Shown: positions 53,303 through 63,892, counted from the first letter of the stretch. The stretch: 64,000 bases of DNA from Chlorogloeopsis sp. ULAP01 (GCF_030381805.1 NZ_JAUDRH010000024.1:32210-96209); one strand, 5' to 3'. Notes: generated by a model not told the origin, from the sequence alone. A program made the numbers and translations.

Positions 53303-53806
53303 TCAGTCCTCAAAATCCTCAGTCATGCCAGGGTTAATAAGCGTAATATCATATTCACTAGCATCAGTCTGACCAGGTGGCGTGGTCTCATGCTGTAATA
53401 GGTAATAAATGGCACGTACTTGCGGGCCAAAAATAATCTCGTCTTCATTTTTGAGATCGTGAGTCTGGATCTTGCGTCCATTAATCATTAAGCCATTAGA
53501 ACTGGGTCTACCTTTTGCATCACCGTCAACAATTCTATAGTAATAGTTATTACTATTATCTTTTCGAGGCAGTTTCAGTAAAGTAGCATGGCGACGCGAG
53601 ACAAATTGCGAAACTAAACGAATATCGCACTCTCTATCTCGACCAATAGAATAAATGGAATGTTCTAAGATAAATTCTTTGCGTCCCTGATCATCTTCTA
53701 AGATCAGTAGATGACTTTCACGGGTTTCTGCTGCCATTGCCAAATCATTGCTAAAATCAGTTGATCTGTCGTTAATCAAGATTTGTTTAAAATTATTGTT
53801 TGCCAT
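53303..53806 (-). CDS. FHA-domain phosphopeptide-binding protein
   Basis: A 167-residue protein with one forkhead-associated domain at about 45-140. The binding loops are visible: GRDREC (55-60), SRRHA (70-74) and SSNGLMINGRKI (102-113). Binds phosphothreonine peptides in Ser/Thr kinase signalling. The leader is unstructured and the C-terminal tail acidic. No kinase gene adjoins. The ATG at 53806 is clear. Confidence 0.9.
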   Translation of the reverse strand: MANNNFKQILINDRSTDFSNDLAMAAETRESHLLILEDDQGRKEFILEHSIYSIGRDRECDIRLVSQFVSRRHATLLKLPRKDNSNNYYYRIVDGDAKGRPSSNGLMINGRKIQTHDLKNEDEIIFGPQVRAIYYLLQHETTPPGQTDASEYDITLINPGMTEDFED

Positions 53807-54507
53807 TCCCTCATCTAGAACCTGTGGTCAAGCAAAGTGATGAAATAAGTAAAATGGTAAAACTATTCAAGTTACTTGCTCAGTTTGCCTTAAGAATTAT
53901 CTAGACAGGAACTAGGATATTTTGATGGTCAAAGCAATCAATAAAGCTTAGTTCTGAACAAACTATCATGAAAAAGTTCAGGTTGCGATCGCACGCATAA
54001 GGTAGTTAAACCACACCCAAAGCGATGGAGTGACAGCAATAGTACGATAACTCATCAGATAAGTCTACCAAATCATAGGGATTTTATTATATCTATCGCC
54101 CGATGCAGCAGTGGGATTGACATATGTACTACATACGGTCATCTACTTTACCCTGTGACACTTCAAAACGTGCGGATTCTCACATCCAGGGAAACTAACT
54201 CTTAGCACACCTTAAATATTTTGGGAACACTTTATAACTTTATAGTGTATGGTAAGTAGCCTAGAAGGTGTCTACAATCAGCTGTTCGCTGATGATATAG
54301 GGCTTGAAAAGCTTTTGATGTATGAGGTTTGTTTCCCACACTATTTGCTATATTTCGCTTTCATTTCATCTCTAACAAGAAAACGAATATGGCGATCAAG
54401 GCAGATTTACGCTTTTCCTACACTAAATTTTAGTATAAGGGCTAAGGGAGGCAGGTCGCTAGCGGCTATCATAGATTAGCGACTTCTGTCTCCACAATTG
54501 ACGTTAA
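53807..54507. other. Gene-free stretch
   Basis: No credible gene. An open frame at 54249-54479 has no ribosome site or family-like composition. It serves as the upstream region of the FHA gene. Confidence 0.45.
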
Positions 54508-56940
54508 CTACTCAAAAAATTCTCCTCCGCGAGCAAAGCGCCGTAATAGCAAAGAATTAGTGACTACACTCACCGAACTAAAAGCCATTAGGGCTGCTGC
54601 GCCAGCAGGGTTAAGAACAAAATGTAGACTAGGTAATAAAATACCTGCTGCCAGGGGAATTCCCAACGTGTTATATGCAAAAGCCCAGAATAGATTTTGG
54701 CGAATTTTGTTGAAGGTAGCACGACTCAATTGAATTGATTTGGTGACATCAGTTAAAGAATTTCGCATTAAGACAATATCAGCAGTTTCAATGGCAACAT
54801 CTGTGCCTGCATGTAAGGCAATACCAATATCTGCTTGAGATAAAGCCGGAGCGTCATTAATGCCATCTCCCACCATAGCAACAACAGATTGGGAGTTAGG
54901 TATTTTCTCTATCTCTGGTGTCTGAAGAGATTTAATTACATCTGCTTTTTTGGCTGGAGGAACACCTGCCATCACATCAGTAAGATTTAATCCCAGTTGT
55001 TTGGCAATGGCAAAAGCGGCTGCTGGTGTATCACCGCTTAAAAGCATAACTCGCACTCCCATACGATGCAAATTTTCTACAGCTTGTTTTGCATCTGATC
55101 TAAGGGTATCTTGAACGGCGATTAATCCAGCAAATTTTCCTCCAACAGCTACTCCGACAACTGTTTTGCCATCTGCTGCCAAAACTTGAGCTTTCTTTTG
55201 TGCAGCTTCATGAATGGAAATTTCGTGCGATAGAAGCCAATCCCAGTTTCCTAATAGCACTAAATTGCCTTCCACAACAGCAGAAACACCCAATCCTGGT
55301 TCTGTGTGAAAGCGATCGCCTCCTGGAACAGATAACTTTTGTCGCTGTGCTTCCTTGCAAATTGCTGTAGCTAAGGGATGGCAGGTGCCGCTTTCAACTG
55401 CGGCAGCAAGTTGTAATAGGTGCTGGGAATTGGATACTAAATCCAGTTCTTCTAGTACAAGGCAATCTGTGACAATCGGATTCCCACTTGTTAGCGTGCC
55501 AGTCTTATCAAAAACTATGGTGTTGAGCTGATGTGCTTTTTCCAAAACATCGCCACCTTTAATTAAAATACCTTTTTCGGCAGCGATCGCTGTACCAACC
55601 AGAATAGCTGTCGGTGTAGCCAATCCCAAAGCACAGGGACAAGCTACAACCATAACTGAAATTGCTAGCTTTAAGCTTAGTAACAGTGGTGAGTAGAGGT
55701 GATGAATTGTCTGTGGAGAGTGATGAGACATCTCCATGCCTGTTGAGGTGGCAACATTTGGCCAAATATTGGTGCCGATAAAGTACCAAAATAAAAATGT
55801 TAATAAAGCTGCTGTCAGTACTCCATAGGTAAAATATCCGGCTACTGTATCTGCTAATTTTTGTACGGGTGCTTTCCTAACTTGCGCTGCTTCTACTAGG
55901 GCAACAATTTGCGCCAAAGTTGTATCGTTGCCAGTACGAGTTGCCTCAATCGCGATCGCTCCTGACTGATTGAGTGTTCCTGCTGTAACTGTATCTTTGT
56001 TTTGCTTGAGTACAGGCACTGATTCACCAGTCAACATGGATTCATCAATGGTTGTTTGTCCATCTACTACAATTCCATCGACTGGAATTTTGTCTCCTGG
56101 GAGAACTTGCAACCATTCACCCACACGCACCCGATCTGCCGGAATTTCTAAAATTTCCCCTACTTCTCCGGCTATCTTCGGTTTGGTAAGCAATCGTGCT
56201 ATCTGGGGTTGTAGATCCAATAATTGCTTAAATGCAGCAGCAGCACGCCCTCTGGCTTGCCTTTCTAATGTTCGTCCTAATAAGATGAAACCCAACATCA
56301 TTACAGGCTCATCAAAGAAACACTCCCAACCAAGCTGAGGAAATAGCAAAGCTATTACACTTGCTATGTAGGCAGTCAGCGTTCCCAACCCTACTAAAGT
56401 ATTCATATTGGGTGCATTCCGCCGCCAACCAAGCCAACCATCAATGAAAATTGAGCGCCCTGGAATTAGTAACGCTGCTGTTGCTAATCCAAAGTGGAAC
56501 CAGATGTTATGTAAACCTGGCAAAAGTTCACCACTAAAGCTCCCAAAATGACCAGTCCCCGATAATATCAGCAGTACGGTAGAAATTACCAACTGCCTTT
56601 GTGCAGATTGCATTTCTCGGCGTTGCTGTTGTGCCGGATCTGGTAATGATTGTGTTTGCTCTGCCAATTTTCCATGAGATTGCCTGGGTTGAGATGGGAA
56701 CCCAGCCGCTGTCAATTGCTTCGCTAGTGCATCTGGTTCTACCACACCAGTTTCTGATTCTACGACTGCTACCTCCGTCGCCAAGTTCACACAAGCATTC
56801 TTGACTCCTGGATATTGAGCTAGCTGCCGCTCTACAGCCTTCACACAGCCAGCACACTTCATACCCCCTACATCCAGAATAATTTTTTCTGTGGTTGGGG
56901 TGATTTCTGGGGAGAGGTTAGTTTTTGGGACAAGTTGCAT
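54508..56940 (-). CDS. Copper-transporting P1B-type ATPase (CtaA/CopA type)
   Basis: Heavy-metal pump of 810 residues. It has an N-terminal metal-binding domain with GMKCAGC (26-32), eight predicted helices, the transmembrane metal site CPC (434-436), phosphorylation motif DKTGT (Asp 478), the HP motif in CHPLATAI, and MVGDGINDAP. The CPC plus GMxCxxC set indicates Cu(I). The leader looks more like CtaA than PacS of Synechocystis, but the distinction is tentative. No chaperone gene adjoins. Confidence 0.9.
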   Translation of the reverse strand: MQLVPKTNLSPEITPTTEKIILDVGGMKCAGCVKAVERQLAQYPGVKNACVNLATEVAVVESETGVVEPDALAKQLTAAGFPSQPRQSHGKLAEQTQSLPDPAQQQRREMQSAQRQLVISTVLLILSGTGHFGSFSGELLPGLHNIWFHFGLATAALLIPGRSIFIDGWLGWRRNAPNMNTLVGLGTLTAYIASVIALLFPQLGWECFFDEPVMMLGFILLGRTLERQARGRAAAAFKQLLDLQPQIARLLTKPKIAGEVGEILEIPADRVRVGEWLQVLPGDKIPVDGIVVDGQTTIDESMLTGESVPVLKQNKDTVTAGTLNQSGAIAIEATRTGNDTTLAQIVALVEAAQVRKAPVQKLADTVAGYFTYGVLTAALLTFLFWYFIGTNIWPNVATSTGMEMSHHSPQTIHHLYSPLLLSLKLAISVMVVACPCALGLATPTAILVGTAIAAEKGILIKGGDVLEKAHQLNTIVFDKTGTLTSGNPIVTDCLVLEELDLVSNSQHLLQLAAAVESGTCHPLATAICKEAQRQKLSVPGGDRFHTEPGLGVSAVVEGNLVLLGNWDWLLSHEISIHEAAQKKAQVLAADGKTVVGVAVGGKFAGLIAVQDTLRSDAKQAVENLHRMGVRVMLLSGDTPAAAFAIAKQLGLNLTDVMAGVPPAKKADVIKSLQTPEIEKIPNSQSVVAMVGDGINDAPALSQADIGIALHAGTDVAIETADIVLMRNSLTDVTKSIQLSRATFNKIRQNLFWAFAYNTLGIPLAAGILLPSLHFVLNPAGAAALMAFSSVSVVTNSLLLRRFARGGEFFE

Positions 56941-57071
56941 GGAAAGATTTTGAATGTGCTACGAAACGTCAAGGCTTTTAGCCAAGGTGGAGTAATGTCC
57001 ACCCCTACTTTGAGAGTAGGCGAAATTCCTAGCTATGATGGAATGTCAACTACATGAAGTTTTATTAAGTT

Positions 57072-57266
57072 TTATAATTCTGTTGACTCTTTGCGGCTCC
57101 AGCGCCAATAACTTACGTAAATAATAGCGAGTAACTGTATTGGCATCAGAACAGCCTCTCCTCTTAAAAAAGGATTAATGTCCAAATTGGATATAGTGCA
57201 GAAATACACTAAACTCAATAGGGCAAATATAGCCAAGGATATATTTTTACGTTTGATAGTTAGCAT
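57072..57266 (-). CDS. Small two-helix membrane protein, possible
   Basis: A 64-residue frame with helices at about 9-27 and 38-54 (LAIFALLSLVYFCTISNLDI; VLMPIQLLAIIYVSYWRWSR). No family is recognised and no ribosome site is seen. Composition supports a membrane protein. It lies 130 bases beyond the copper ATPase start and is read away from it. Confidence 0.5.
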   Translation of the reverse strand: MLTIKRKNISLAIFALLSLVYFCTISNLDINPFLRGEAVLMPIQLLAIIYVSYWRWSRKESTEL

Positions 57267-57794
57267 CTTGATATAAAGATAATATTTTTCTAGTTAGCAG
57301 AAATGCCAAACAGGATACGCAATTAATTTAATTACCTGAAAGGTAACAGGATTTGAAGTTAATTATTTATTTTTAAATGATATTTATTATGACTCTATTA
57401 AAAACAAAATTATTAATTACAAGTAGTTGATTTCTGTTTTTAATAAATTATTTTTTACTATTTATTTTCAAATTTTTAAAGGATATATAAACAATAAACC
57501 TCCTAGCAAAATACTTGTTTTTCAAGTTTTTATTAGAGCAAGTCAGCAACAGAATTCATAATTTTGAAATATACATAGACATAGGGTGTGTTAACGAAGC
57601 ATAACGCACCAAAGCTTTAGGAAGATGCGTTATGTACTCTAGTCCTAAAGCACCCTACATATACCCAAGTTTTTTCAAAAATCTAATCCGATTGCTGTAG
57701 GATATGATTGACTATTTAAAGCACGTAGTAGAGTCCAAATACCCTACTAATTCTCAATTTAACTGACTTGCTCCAGCGATGTAAATCGGGAAGT
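57267..57794. other. Gene-free stretch with a MITE-like hairpin
   Basis: AT-rich. It contains the repeat at 57582-57657. No coding frame. Confidence 0.45.
57582..57657. repeat. MITE-like nested inverted repeat
   Basis: Ends TAGGGTG (57582-57588) and CACCCTA (57651-57657) pair; inside, GCATAACGCA (57599-57608) pairs with TGCGTTATG (57625-57633). This resembles a widespread cyanobacterial small repeat. Confidence 0.55.
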
Positions 57795-58070
57795 TCAGAA
57801 CCATCCCTGTCTGTTGACAAAATAAGTATCAACAAATTCGTTGTGGGATTTATTCAAGTAAATCATTCCTTCTATCAAACCAATTAGTTGCATAATTAAT
57901 AAGGTAAAGCCGTAGGTGAAATAACCTCCAACTAGAGAAACCACAAGCATGATGAAGCCTTCTGTAGAATAACCAAGAATAAATTTATGGACGCCAAGTC
58001 CTCCTAAAATAATGCCGCAGTATCCAGCTAAAAGTTGTTTGGTAGCATGACTAGGGTTGAGATTTGCCAC
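57795..58070 (-). CDS. TM2-domain membrane protein
   Basis: A 91-residue protein with two helices around a short polar loop: GYCGIILGGLGVHKFILGYS (16-35) is the TM2 signature. Function unknown. The start is a GTG at 58070, supported by AAGGAG eight bases before it. It stands alone. Confidence 0.85.
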   Translation of the reverse strand: MANLNPSHATKQLLAGYCGIILGGLGVHKFILGYSTEGFIMLVVSLVGGYFTYGFTLLIMQLIGLIEGMIYLNKSHNEFVDTYFVNRQGWF

Positions 58071-59179
58071 GGGTGTTGCTCCTTCAAGGGTGATGTGTAA
58101 AATTAAAACTCTAACTATCTATCAAAAGATAAATTTACTGAATCTTTTAATTTCACAAGTAGATGAATTTATACTTTTATTTTGGTTAAATTCATCATAT
58201 AAATTGATAAATCATAAAAGTAGCGCAACCTAATTTTATAGGCAACGCAATCATTAATAGAGTAAGCAGTGATTCAGAAATGTCTTGAAGCTGCTTCTGT
58301 CAATCAAAAGATTTTGAACTTAAAAAAACGTAAAATAGCGTTTTGCATTATTTTTGTAACAGCAAATTCTCAGTTAAAGAGTTACTGTCACGATCGCAAA
58401 ACAACTAAATTAGGATAATGATTACAATTCCAACAATGCCACTTCCGGATTTTTAAGATTTACGGAGGCAATTGTGACACTGAATAACACTAAACTTTAG
58501 AAACTACAGTTTAGAGAGTATTTTGGAATATTTTCCCAAATCAAGTCAGGTGAACTGCTAGAACAAAATTTATATCGCCGTTCTGTCATCAAGTTAAATT
58601 CAGGCAGAACTTACAAACAATTTGCTTTAGCATAAGGCTGACAACTGACAGTATTAGCATTCTTAGACAAATTTGTCATCTATCTTACTAACTACCGCCA
58701 TTTTTAAGGCTAGTATGTCCTGGTAAAAATAATCTAACAGTTAAGAATAGACAAAAAAACCATACTATAAGTTTCTTGCTTTCTACCTTTTGTTATGTTG
58801 GCGCTACTGGGAAATAACTTTACAGACATCTACAAGTCTGCAAAGACTACTGATAGTTGGTACTCTATAGAGTAAAGTAACCCATTCTCGCTTTAAGTTA
58901 TACACTCCACGAGAAACAGATTTACAGACGTCTAATAATATTTATAGGCGTCTGCTAGTTGGATAAGATACACCATAGACAACCGCATATAAGCAATTTG
59001 CCGTTCGGAAATTTCCGATCCAGCACCAGGTGACTACCCCATTTTTTGCCTTTTTATACTAGCAACATATTTTTTCTCAAACTAACATTTTTCTAGGCTA
59101 AGTACCAACTATAATTAGTAGATTTTTATGACATATTACCTTGGTATTTCATGAAATTTTGGTAAAGTATGACTGAAAT
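58071..59179. other. 1.1 kb gene-free stretch with a possible decayed frame
   Basis: No intact gene. At 58474-58635 a GTG with GGAGG upstream opens a 53-codon frame interrupted by one TAG at 58498. The rest is AT-rich with short imperfect repeats. Confidence 0.45.
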
Positions 59180-60760
59180 TTACCGAGTGCTACTACCGAG
59201 GATAAATAGACTGATGAGAGTACCACTATTCCAAAGGCTATGGAGAAGCATGGGAGCAAGGAGATTGCGTGATCGCGTGTAAACTACTCCTAAAACTACT
59301 CCCAAAGAAAACAGTGGTAGAACTTCCGATAAGCTAAGGTGAGCAATAGCAAAGAAAAAGCCGCTAGCAATAATTGCCCACCACACAGACATATAACGGG
59401 TAAGCGATGGTAACAAAAAGCCGCGAAATAGAAATTCTTCAAACAACGGGGCAGCGATCGCAGCTGTGACAAAAAATAGTCCTAGTGCTACAGAATCTTG
59501 ACTTTCCAAAGCTAGTTGTAACAAAGGATTACTACCGCCTTGTCCTTGCCATAATTGTTGATTAATTAAGGACACCACTACCACAATAGGTAGCGCCGCA
59601 CAATAACCACCAAGCCCCCATAAAAACCAATTACCTTGCCAACGAAAGCGAAACCAATCAGATGGTAACGGTAAAAAACGTTTGATAGATAAATACAGTA
59701 CTAATAGCGCACCCGATGCTACCAAAATATAGCTCAAGAACACGTAAAATGCTTGAATACGTACATTCAGAACTGGACGTGGAATAGGGAGAAGGGCTAA
59801 GACCAAAGGAATTAAAAGTTGCCCCATAAAGAAAAAACCGACAACGAATACTTGTAAAATCGTTTCTCCATCCCACGGTGTTGCCCAGCCCATATCGGCA
59901 TTTTGCTCTAGTAAAGCTGTTTTACCTTTAACTAGACGCTGTCCAATCAAAAATATCAGTAATCCAATTCCTATAAAAGCCCCTAGTGCTGGAATAGTAC
60001 CTATAATTGCTAATTTCCATAAAGCACCCATCGCAGCTTCTTGTGCCTCGACTTTAGTATTCACTAAGGCTTCTTGACGTTGCTGGGATTCGTAAAGCTT
60101 GGTAAGGGCGGTATATCGAAACCAACCTTCTAAGTTGTCTTGGATCAGTTGCTGCGCATCTGGGAGAATGCGAGGAGGATTACTCCACAGCCCAATCAGC
60201 GTGGCGGCTGTTTCCCGTAATGGCGAATCTATTTCTGAGTTTTGCTGTAATTCATTCCATGTTTTAAAGGCAATATCATTTTTACCTTTCTGTATTTGTA
60301 ATATTCCCAACTGTAAATCTATTTCAGCAATGGATTTTTGTAATTGGTTGAGAGTTTGCTGCAACTGTTTCTCTTGTAACGAAGGAGAGACATTGCTAAC
60401 AGGAGGAATTTCTGATTGAGATTTGGGAGTTGCAGGAGTAGTCGCTGCTTCAGTTGTCAGCCGTGCCAGTTGTTTTTCAGCTTTTTCTAGATTTAGTTGA
60501 GCTGATTTACGTGCCTGCTGATACTGCTTAATAGCTGTTTCTAGGGGTTTTTCGCCTACGATCGCTTCTTTCGCTACCTTTAAATTGCTGTCCTTACTAT
60601 CTGGCGGTTGCCATTGCGAGGCTTGTAGCACAATATTTGTTTGGTAGAGTTCCAAACGGTTTTGGAACTGAGGTTCTTGCCAACTGTTAAACAAAGATGT
60701 ACCTGAAACAAAAATAGCTACCAGCGTCAAAAAAAATAAACCCAACCGCTTAAGTGTCAT
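59180..60760 (-). CDS. CPBP intramembrane metalloprotease (Rce1-like)
   Basis: A 526-residue membrane protein. An N-terminal helix, then a Gln/Lys/Ala-rich helical extension (about 60-240), then about eight membrane helices. The CPBP/CAAX motifs are FEEFLFRGF (around 440-448), with the paired glutamates, and the later AHLSLSEV His (around 473). The long N-terminal part is a cyanobacterial addition to the usual 250-residue core. A strong GGGGAGG ribosome site precedes the ATG. Substrate unknown. Confidence 0.9.
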   Translation of the reverse strand: MTLKRLGLFFLTLVAIFVSGTSLFNSWQEPQFQNRLELYQTNIVLQASQWQPPDSKDSNLKVAKEAIVGEKPLETAIKQYQQARKSAQLNLEKAEKQLARLTTEAATTPATPKSQSEIPPVSNVSPSLQEKQLQQTLNQLQKSIAEIDLQLGILQIQKGKNDIAFKTWNELQQNSEIDSPLRETAATLIGLWSNPPRILPDAQQLIQDNLEGWFRYTALTKLYESQQRQEALVNTKVEAQEAAMGALWKLAIIGTIPALGAFIGIGLLIFLIGQRLVKGKTALLEQNADMGWATPWDGETILQVFVVGFFFMGQLLIPLVLALLPIPRPVLNVRIQAFYVFLSYILVASGALLVLYLSIKRFLPLPSDWFRFRWQGNWFLWGLGGYCAALPIVVVVSLINQQLWQGQGGSNPLLQLALESQDSVALGLFFVTAAIAAPLFEEFLFRGFLLPSLTRYMSVWWAIIASGFFFAIAHLSLSEVLPLFSLGVVLGVVYTRSRNLLAPMLLHSLWNSGTLISLFILGSSTR

Positions 60761-61619
60761 CTATCCTCCCCTTAATTAACCAGTGTCAAGTGCCTGTACC
60801 TGTTGGGAATTATCGCAAGAAAAGCAGAAACAGTATAGATTTCAGGATAAGCGAATAGTAGATCCTATCAACTTAAGAATTTGTGAGCAACCTTTCCATC
60901 CTAGAGTACAATCCTTTACATTGCTTGCCCTCTGGGGAGGATTTACTTGGGTTATACCAACTTAAAAAATGATTAAGGGCAGATGGATTTACGGAACTCG
61001 GAGCAGAAGGCGATTTCTAATCCAAAATCCGTCTTGAAAAGCTTTGAGCCTCCTTGTGGAGGAGCAACGCTTTCGGAGGAAACCTCCCTCCGGGTACTCT
61101 AACGAGAACCCGCTTCGTGTGTACGCAGTCGCCACAAGTCGGGGAACCCTTACTTTCGCTTATCCACTACTCTGCGAGAAGCCGGACTAAGTCCGTCTAC
61201 GTGTCTACGCCAGTCGCCTGTGGAGGAGGACAGTCCGTTGCCAACAGAAGCGCCGTGCGGGGGTTTCCCCCGTTGGGGCGACTTCGGAGGCTTCGCCCCG
61301 TTGTAGGAACTGTCCGTTGGAAACCCTACCAAGAGCGCTGGCTCACCAAGGCGCTGCTCACCGCACCCTTGCGGGAAGCCACTCCGCGTCTACAAACTTT
61401 TCGCAAAATCCAAAATCGTATTAGGCGTGGTTTTTAAGTTGGTGGAGGGTACCGATTGTTGCGTCTAAAGAGCAAACACCCTTTTTCTTGACGTGGGGTT
61501 TTGTAATTATGTTGAATAACTCCCCATCATCCTTGATAAATTTTTGCGTGAAGATTAGTTCTCAATTTATACCTTTTGTCAAGAAAAATGTGTATTACAG
61601 ATGGTGTAGAGAAATAGTT
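60761..61619. other. Gene-free stretch with GC-rich repeat
   Basis: About half is the GC-rich block at 61040-61435. No gene was seen. Confidence 0.5.
61040..61435 (+). repeat. GC-rich dispersed repeat block, longest copy
   Basis: Contains the 75-bp core also at 47928-48002, and GTAGGAACTGTCCGTTGGAA, close to GTAGGAACTGTCCGTGGGAA near 48020. Open frames in it change between copies and are not genes. Confidence 0.7.
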
Positions 61620-62099
61620 TTAGTTTTCAGTAGTGTCAATTTTTGTAATTTTCCAGATGCCATGAGACATTTCTGGGTGTAATTCGATATAAACCCGTTC
61701 AGAATCAAATGTTTGAAAAGGCACCATTAATAACTTAAGCTGACTAGAAAAATCAATTATTGCTCGAAAAACTTCTGTATTATCTTCAAGAATTTGGTAG
61801 ATGTTAATGGTTAAGTCCAAACTTACACCTATTGGTAATGAGCGAAAAGTCTCTTGAAAAAAGTTAATTAAAGCAGTTTTATTTTTCAAGGAATAAAAAG
61901 AACCTAGATAGGAATCAGAAAATATACGTCCTATCTCAACAATATTTTTACAGTTATATGCAAACTTTAAGCTCTCAAATGTAGATAATATATGCTTTGA
62001 TATGCAGTCAGGACATAAATATTTTTGTTGCTCTTTTTGGTGGCAAATAAGTACTTCCTCGGCGGCAAGTATAGTCAGTTCTAAATTCATAGCCTTCAT
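61620..62099 (-). CDS. Unknown protein, possibly NTF2-like
   Basis: A 159-residue protein. A CPDC pair (about 31-34) follows a helical leader. The remainder (SLKFAYNCKNIVEIGRIFSD onward, ending GIWKITKID) has the helix-then-curved-sheet pattern of NTF2-like proteins. This is a weak pattern call. The ATG at 62099 is preferred to a TTG at 62156. It is AT-rich for the window. Confidence 0.55.
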   Translation of the reverse strand: MKAMNLELTILAAEEVLICHQKEQQKYLCPDCISKHILSTFESLKFAYNCKNIVEIGRIFSDSYLGSFYSLKNKTALINFFQETFRSLPIGVSLDLTINIYQILEDNTEVFRAIIDFSSQLKLLMVPFQTFDSERVYIELHPEMSHGIWKITKIDTTEN

Positions 62100-62264
62100 T
62101 TTTTGTATAATTTCGCCATGAATGTAGCATATGGAATTGATACTGCCCAGACTCAAATCAGCAAATTAATCAGTTTGAATTTATCTATAGACCTAAAAAG
62201 CGATCGCACACGCCAAAAACTTTATTTCTCCATACATTTGACTTTTTTTATCTACTAAATAAAA

Positions 62265-62288
62265 AGCGCTCTCAAGATTGAGAACGCT
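62265..62288 (-). terminator. Terminator after psbA
   Basis: Minus strand AGCGTTCTCAA (62288-62278), two-base loop, TTGAGAGCGCT (62275-62265), then TTTTTATTT. One G-U pair. A classic terminator about 60 bases past the psbA stop. Confidence 0.8.
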
Positions 62289-62346
62289 CTTAATATTTCC
62301 AAAATATGCAGAGAAATTAGAAAGCTATTTCTCTACACATTAATAA

Positions 62347-63429
62347 TTAACCATTGATTACAGGAGCCTGTAAAGCTACAGGTACAGCTTTACCAGCAGC
62401 TAAGTCTAGCGGGAAGTTGTGAGCATTGCGCTCGTGCATCACCTCTATACCCAAGTTGGCACGGTTCAATATATCTGCCCATGTATTCACTACACGTCCT
62501 TGAGAGTCAAGAATTGATTGATTAAAGTTAAACCCATTCAGGTTGAACGCCATGGTACTGATGCCTAATGCCGTGAACCAAATACATACTACAGGCCAAG
62601 CTGCCAAGAAGAAGTGTAAGGAACGAGAGTTATTAAAGCTGGCATATTGCCAAATTAATCGTCCAAAGTAGCCATGAGCAGCCACGATACTGTAGGTTTC
62701 CTGTTCTTGTCCGAACTTGTAACCGTAGTTTTGAGATTCGGTTTCAGTTGTTTCCCGTACAAGTGAAGAAGTTACCAAAGAACCGTGCATTGCACAGAAC
62801 AAGCTACCACCAAATACACCTGCCACACCCAACTGGTGGAAGGGATGCATCAAGATGTTATGCTCGGCTTGGAACACAAGCATAAAGTTGAATGTGCCGC
62901 TAATACCGAGGGGCATTCCATCGGAAAAACTACCTTGCCCAATTGGATAAATGAGGAAAACAGAAGTAGCAGCAGCTACTGGAGCAGAGTAAGCGACACA
63001 AATCCAAGGACGCATACCCAGGCGGTAGCTCAACTCCCATTGCCGTCCCAACCAGCAAAAGATACCAATGAGAAAATGGAAAACGATTAGTTCATAAGGC
63101 CCGCCATTATAGAGCCATTCGTCAAGGGAAGCTGCTTCCCAAATAGGGTAAAAGTGCAATCCAATAGCATTGGATGTTGGAACAATGGCACCTGTGATGA
63201 TGTTATTGCCGTATAACAAAGAACCAGAAACTGGTTCGCGGATGCCGTCAATATCCACTGGCGGTGCAGCAATAAAGGCAATGATGAAACAGATGGTAGC
63301 TGTTAACAGCGTTGGGATCATCAAAACGCCGAACCAGCCGATATAAAGTCTGTTATTGGTGCTGGTAATCCATTCACAGAACCGATCCCACAGGCTCTCT
63401 CTTTCGCCTCTTCTTAAAATTGTGGTCAT
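62347..63429 (-). CDS. psbA: Photosystem II reaction-centre protein D1
   Basis: Core D1 protein of photosystem II. At 360 residues it has every key site: Tyr 161, Asp 170, Glu 189, His 190, His 198, His 215, His 272, His 332, Glu 333, His 337, Asp 342 and Ala 344. The last 16 residues are the cleaved C-terminal tail. Residue 130 is Gln and residue 173 is Pro, so this is the ordinary low-light-type form, not D1'. Gln 199 is typical of Nostocales. A 12-bp hairpin lies 30-60 bases upstream of the ATG, and a second psbA follows in tandem. Confidence 0.98.
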   Translation of the reverse strand: MTTILRRGERESLWDRFCEWITSTNNRLYIGWFGVLMIPTLLTATICFIIAFIAAPPVDIDGIREPVSGSLLYGNNIITGAIVPTSNAIGLHFYPIWEAASLDEWLYNGGPYELIVFHFLIGIFCWLGRQWELSYRLGMRPWICVAYSAPVAAATSVFLIYPIGQGSFSDGMPLGISGTFNFMLVFQAEHNILMHPFHQLGVAGVFGGSLFCAMHGSLVTSSLVRETTETESQNYGYKFGQEQETYSIVAAHGYFGRLIWQYASFNNSRSLHFFLAAWPVVCIWFTALGISTMAFNLNGFNFNQSILDSQGRVVNTWADILNRANLGIEVMHERNAHNFPLDLAAGKAVPVALQAPVING

Positions 63430-63459
63430 GGCTGTTTTGTTTATAAAGTGTTGAACGGA

Positions 63460-63489
63460 AATTTCTCAATTAGCAGAAATTGAGAAATT
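63460..63489 (-). promoter_or_regulatory. Hairpin in the psbA leader
   Basis: AATTTCTCAATT (63460-63471), loop of 6, AATTGAGAAATT (63478-63489): a perfect 12-bp stem, 31 bases before the psbA ATG. It probably lies in the mRNA leader and could affect stability or translation. Confidence 0.5.
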
Positions 63490-63870
63490 CACTATTTTCA
63501 TGGATTTTTACCAAAAACCTTCTCCCTGATTGCCGGAACATTTCGATTCAAGCTTTGAATCTGTTCTCAGTTGCCTCACACCAATAAAAAAACAAAAATC
63601 TTACTAACCTTCCCCAGGAAGACGGTTGAATTAGAGGGAAGTTTTCCCGGCTCTTAAATTCAGTTTTTACATAAATTTTTTATATTTTTCAATATTTTTT
63701 TGTTAATTTCTGCTAAGAATAATCTGTTTATAATAAATATTTATTTACATTTATTTGTTTTAGACAGTTTAAATGTTCTATAACAAACAAAAGTAGCTTA
63801 TATATTGAATTATTTTTCACTTAAAACAAAAAAGCGCCCTGTATTTCAAGGACACTTCTCATTTTTCGTT

Positions 63871-63892
63871 TAGACGTGAAATTTCACGTCTA
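63871..63892 (-). terminator. 22-bp palindrome after second psbA
   Basis: TAGACGTGAAA and its exact complement TTTCACGTCTA, ten bases past the stop of the second psbA. Probable 3' end hairpin, without a long T-run. Confidence 0.6.

Noticed and set aside
54249..54479. Open frame of 76 codons
   Set aside because: No ribosome site, no recognisable pattern, in an otherwise empty region.
61054..61437. Open frame of 127 codons
   Set aside because: Same GC-rich repeat; no ribosome site, Arg/Gly/Pro-rich composition.
62347..63429. Microaerobic D1' variant
   Set aside because: Pro 173 and all manganese ligands are the ordinary type.
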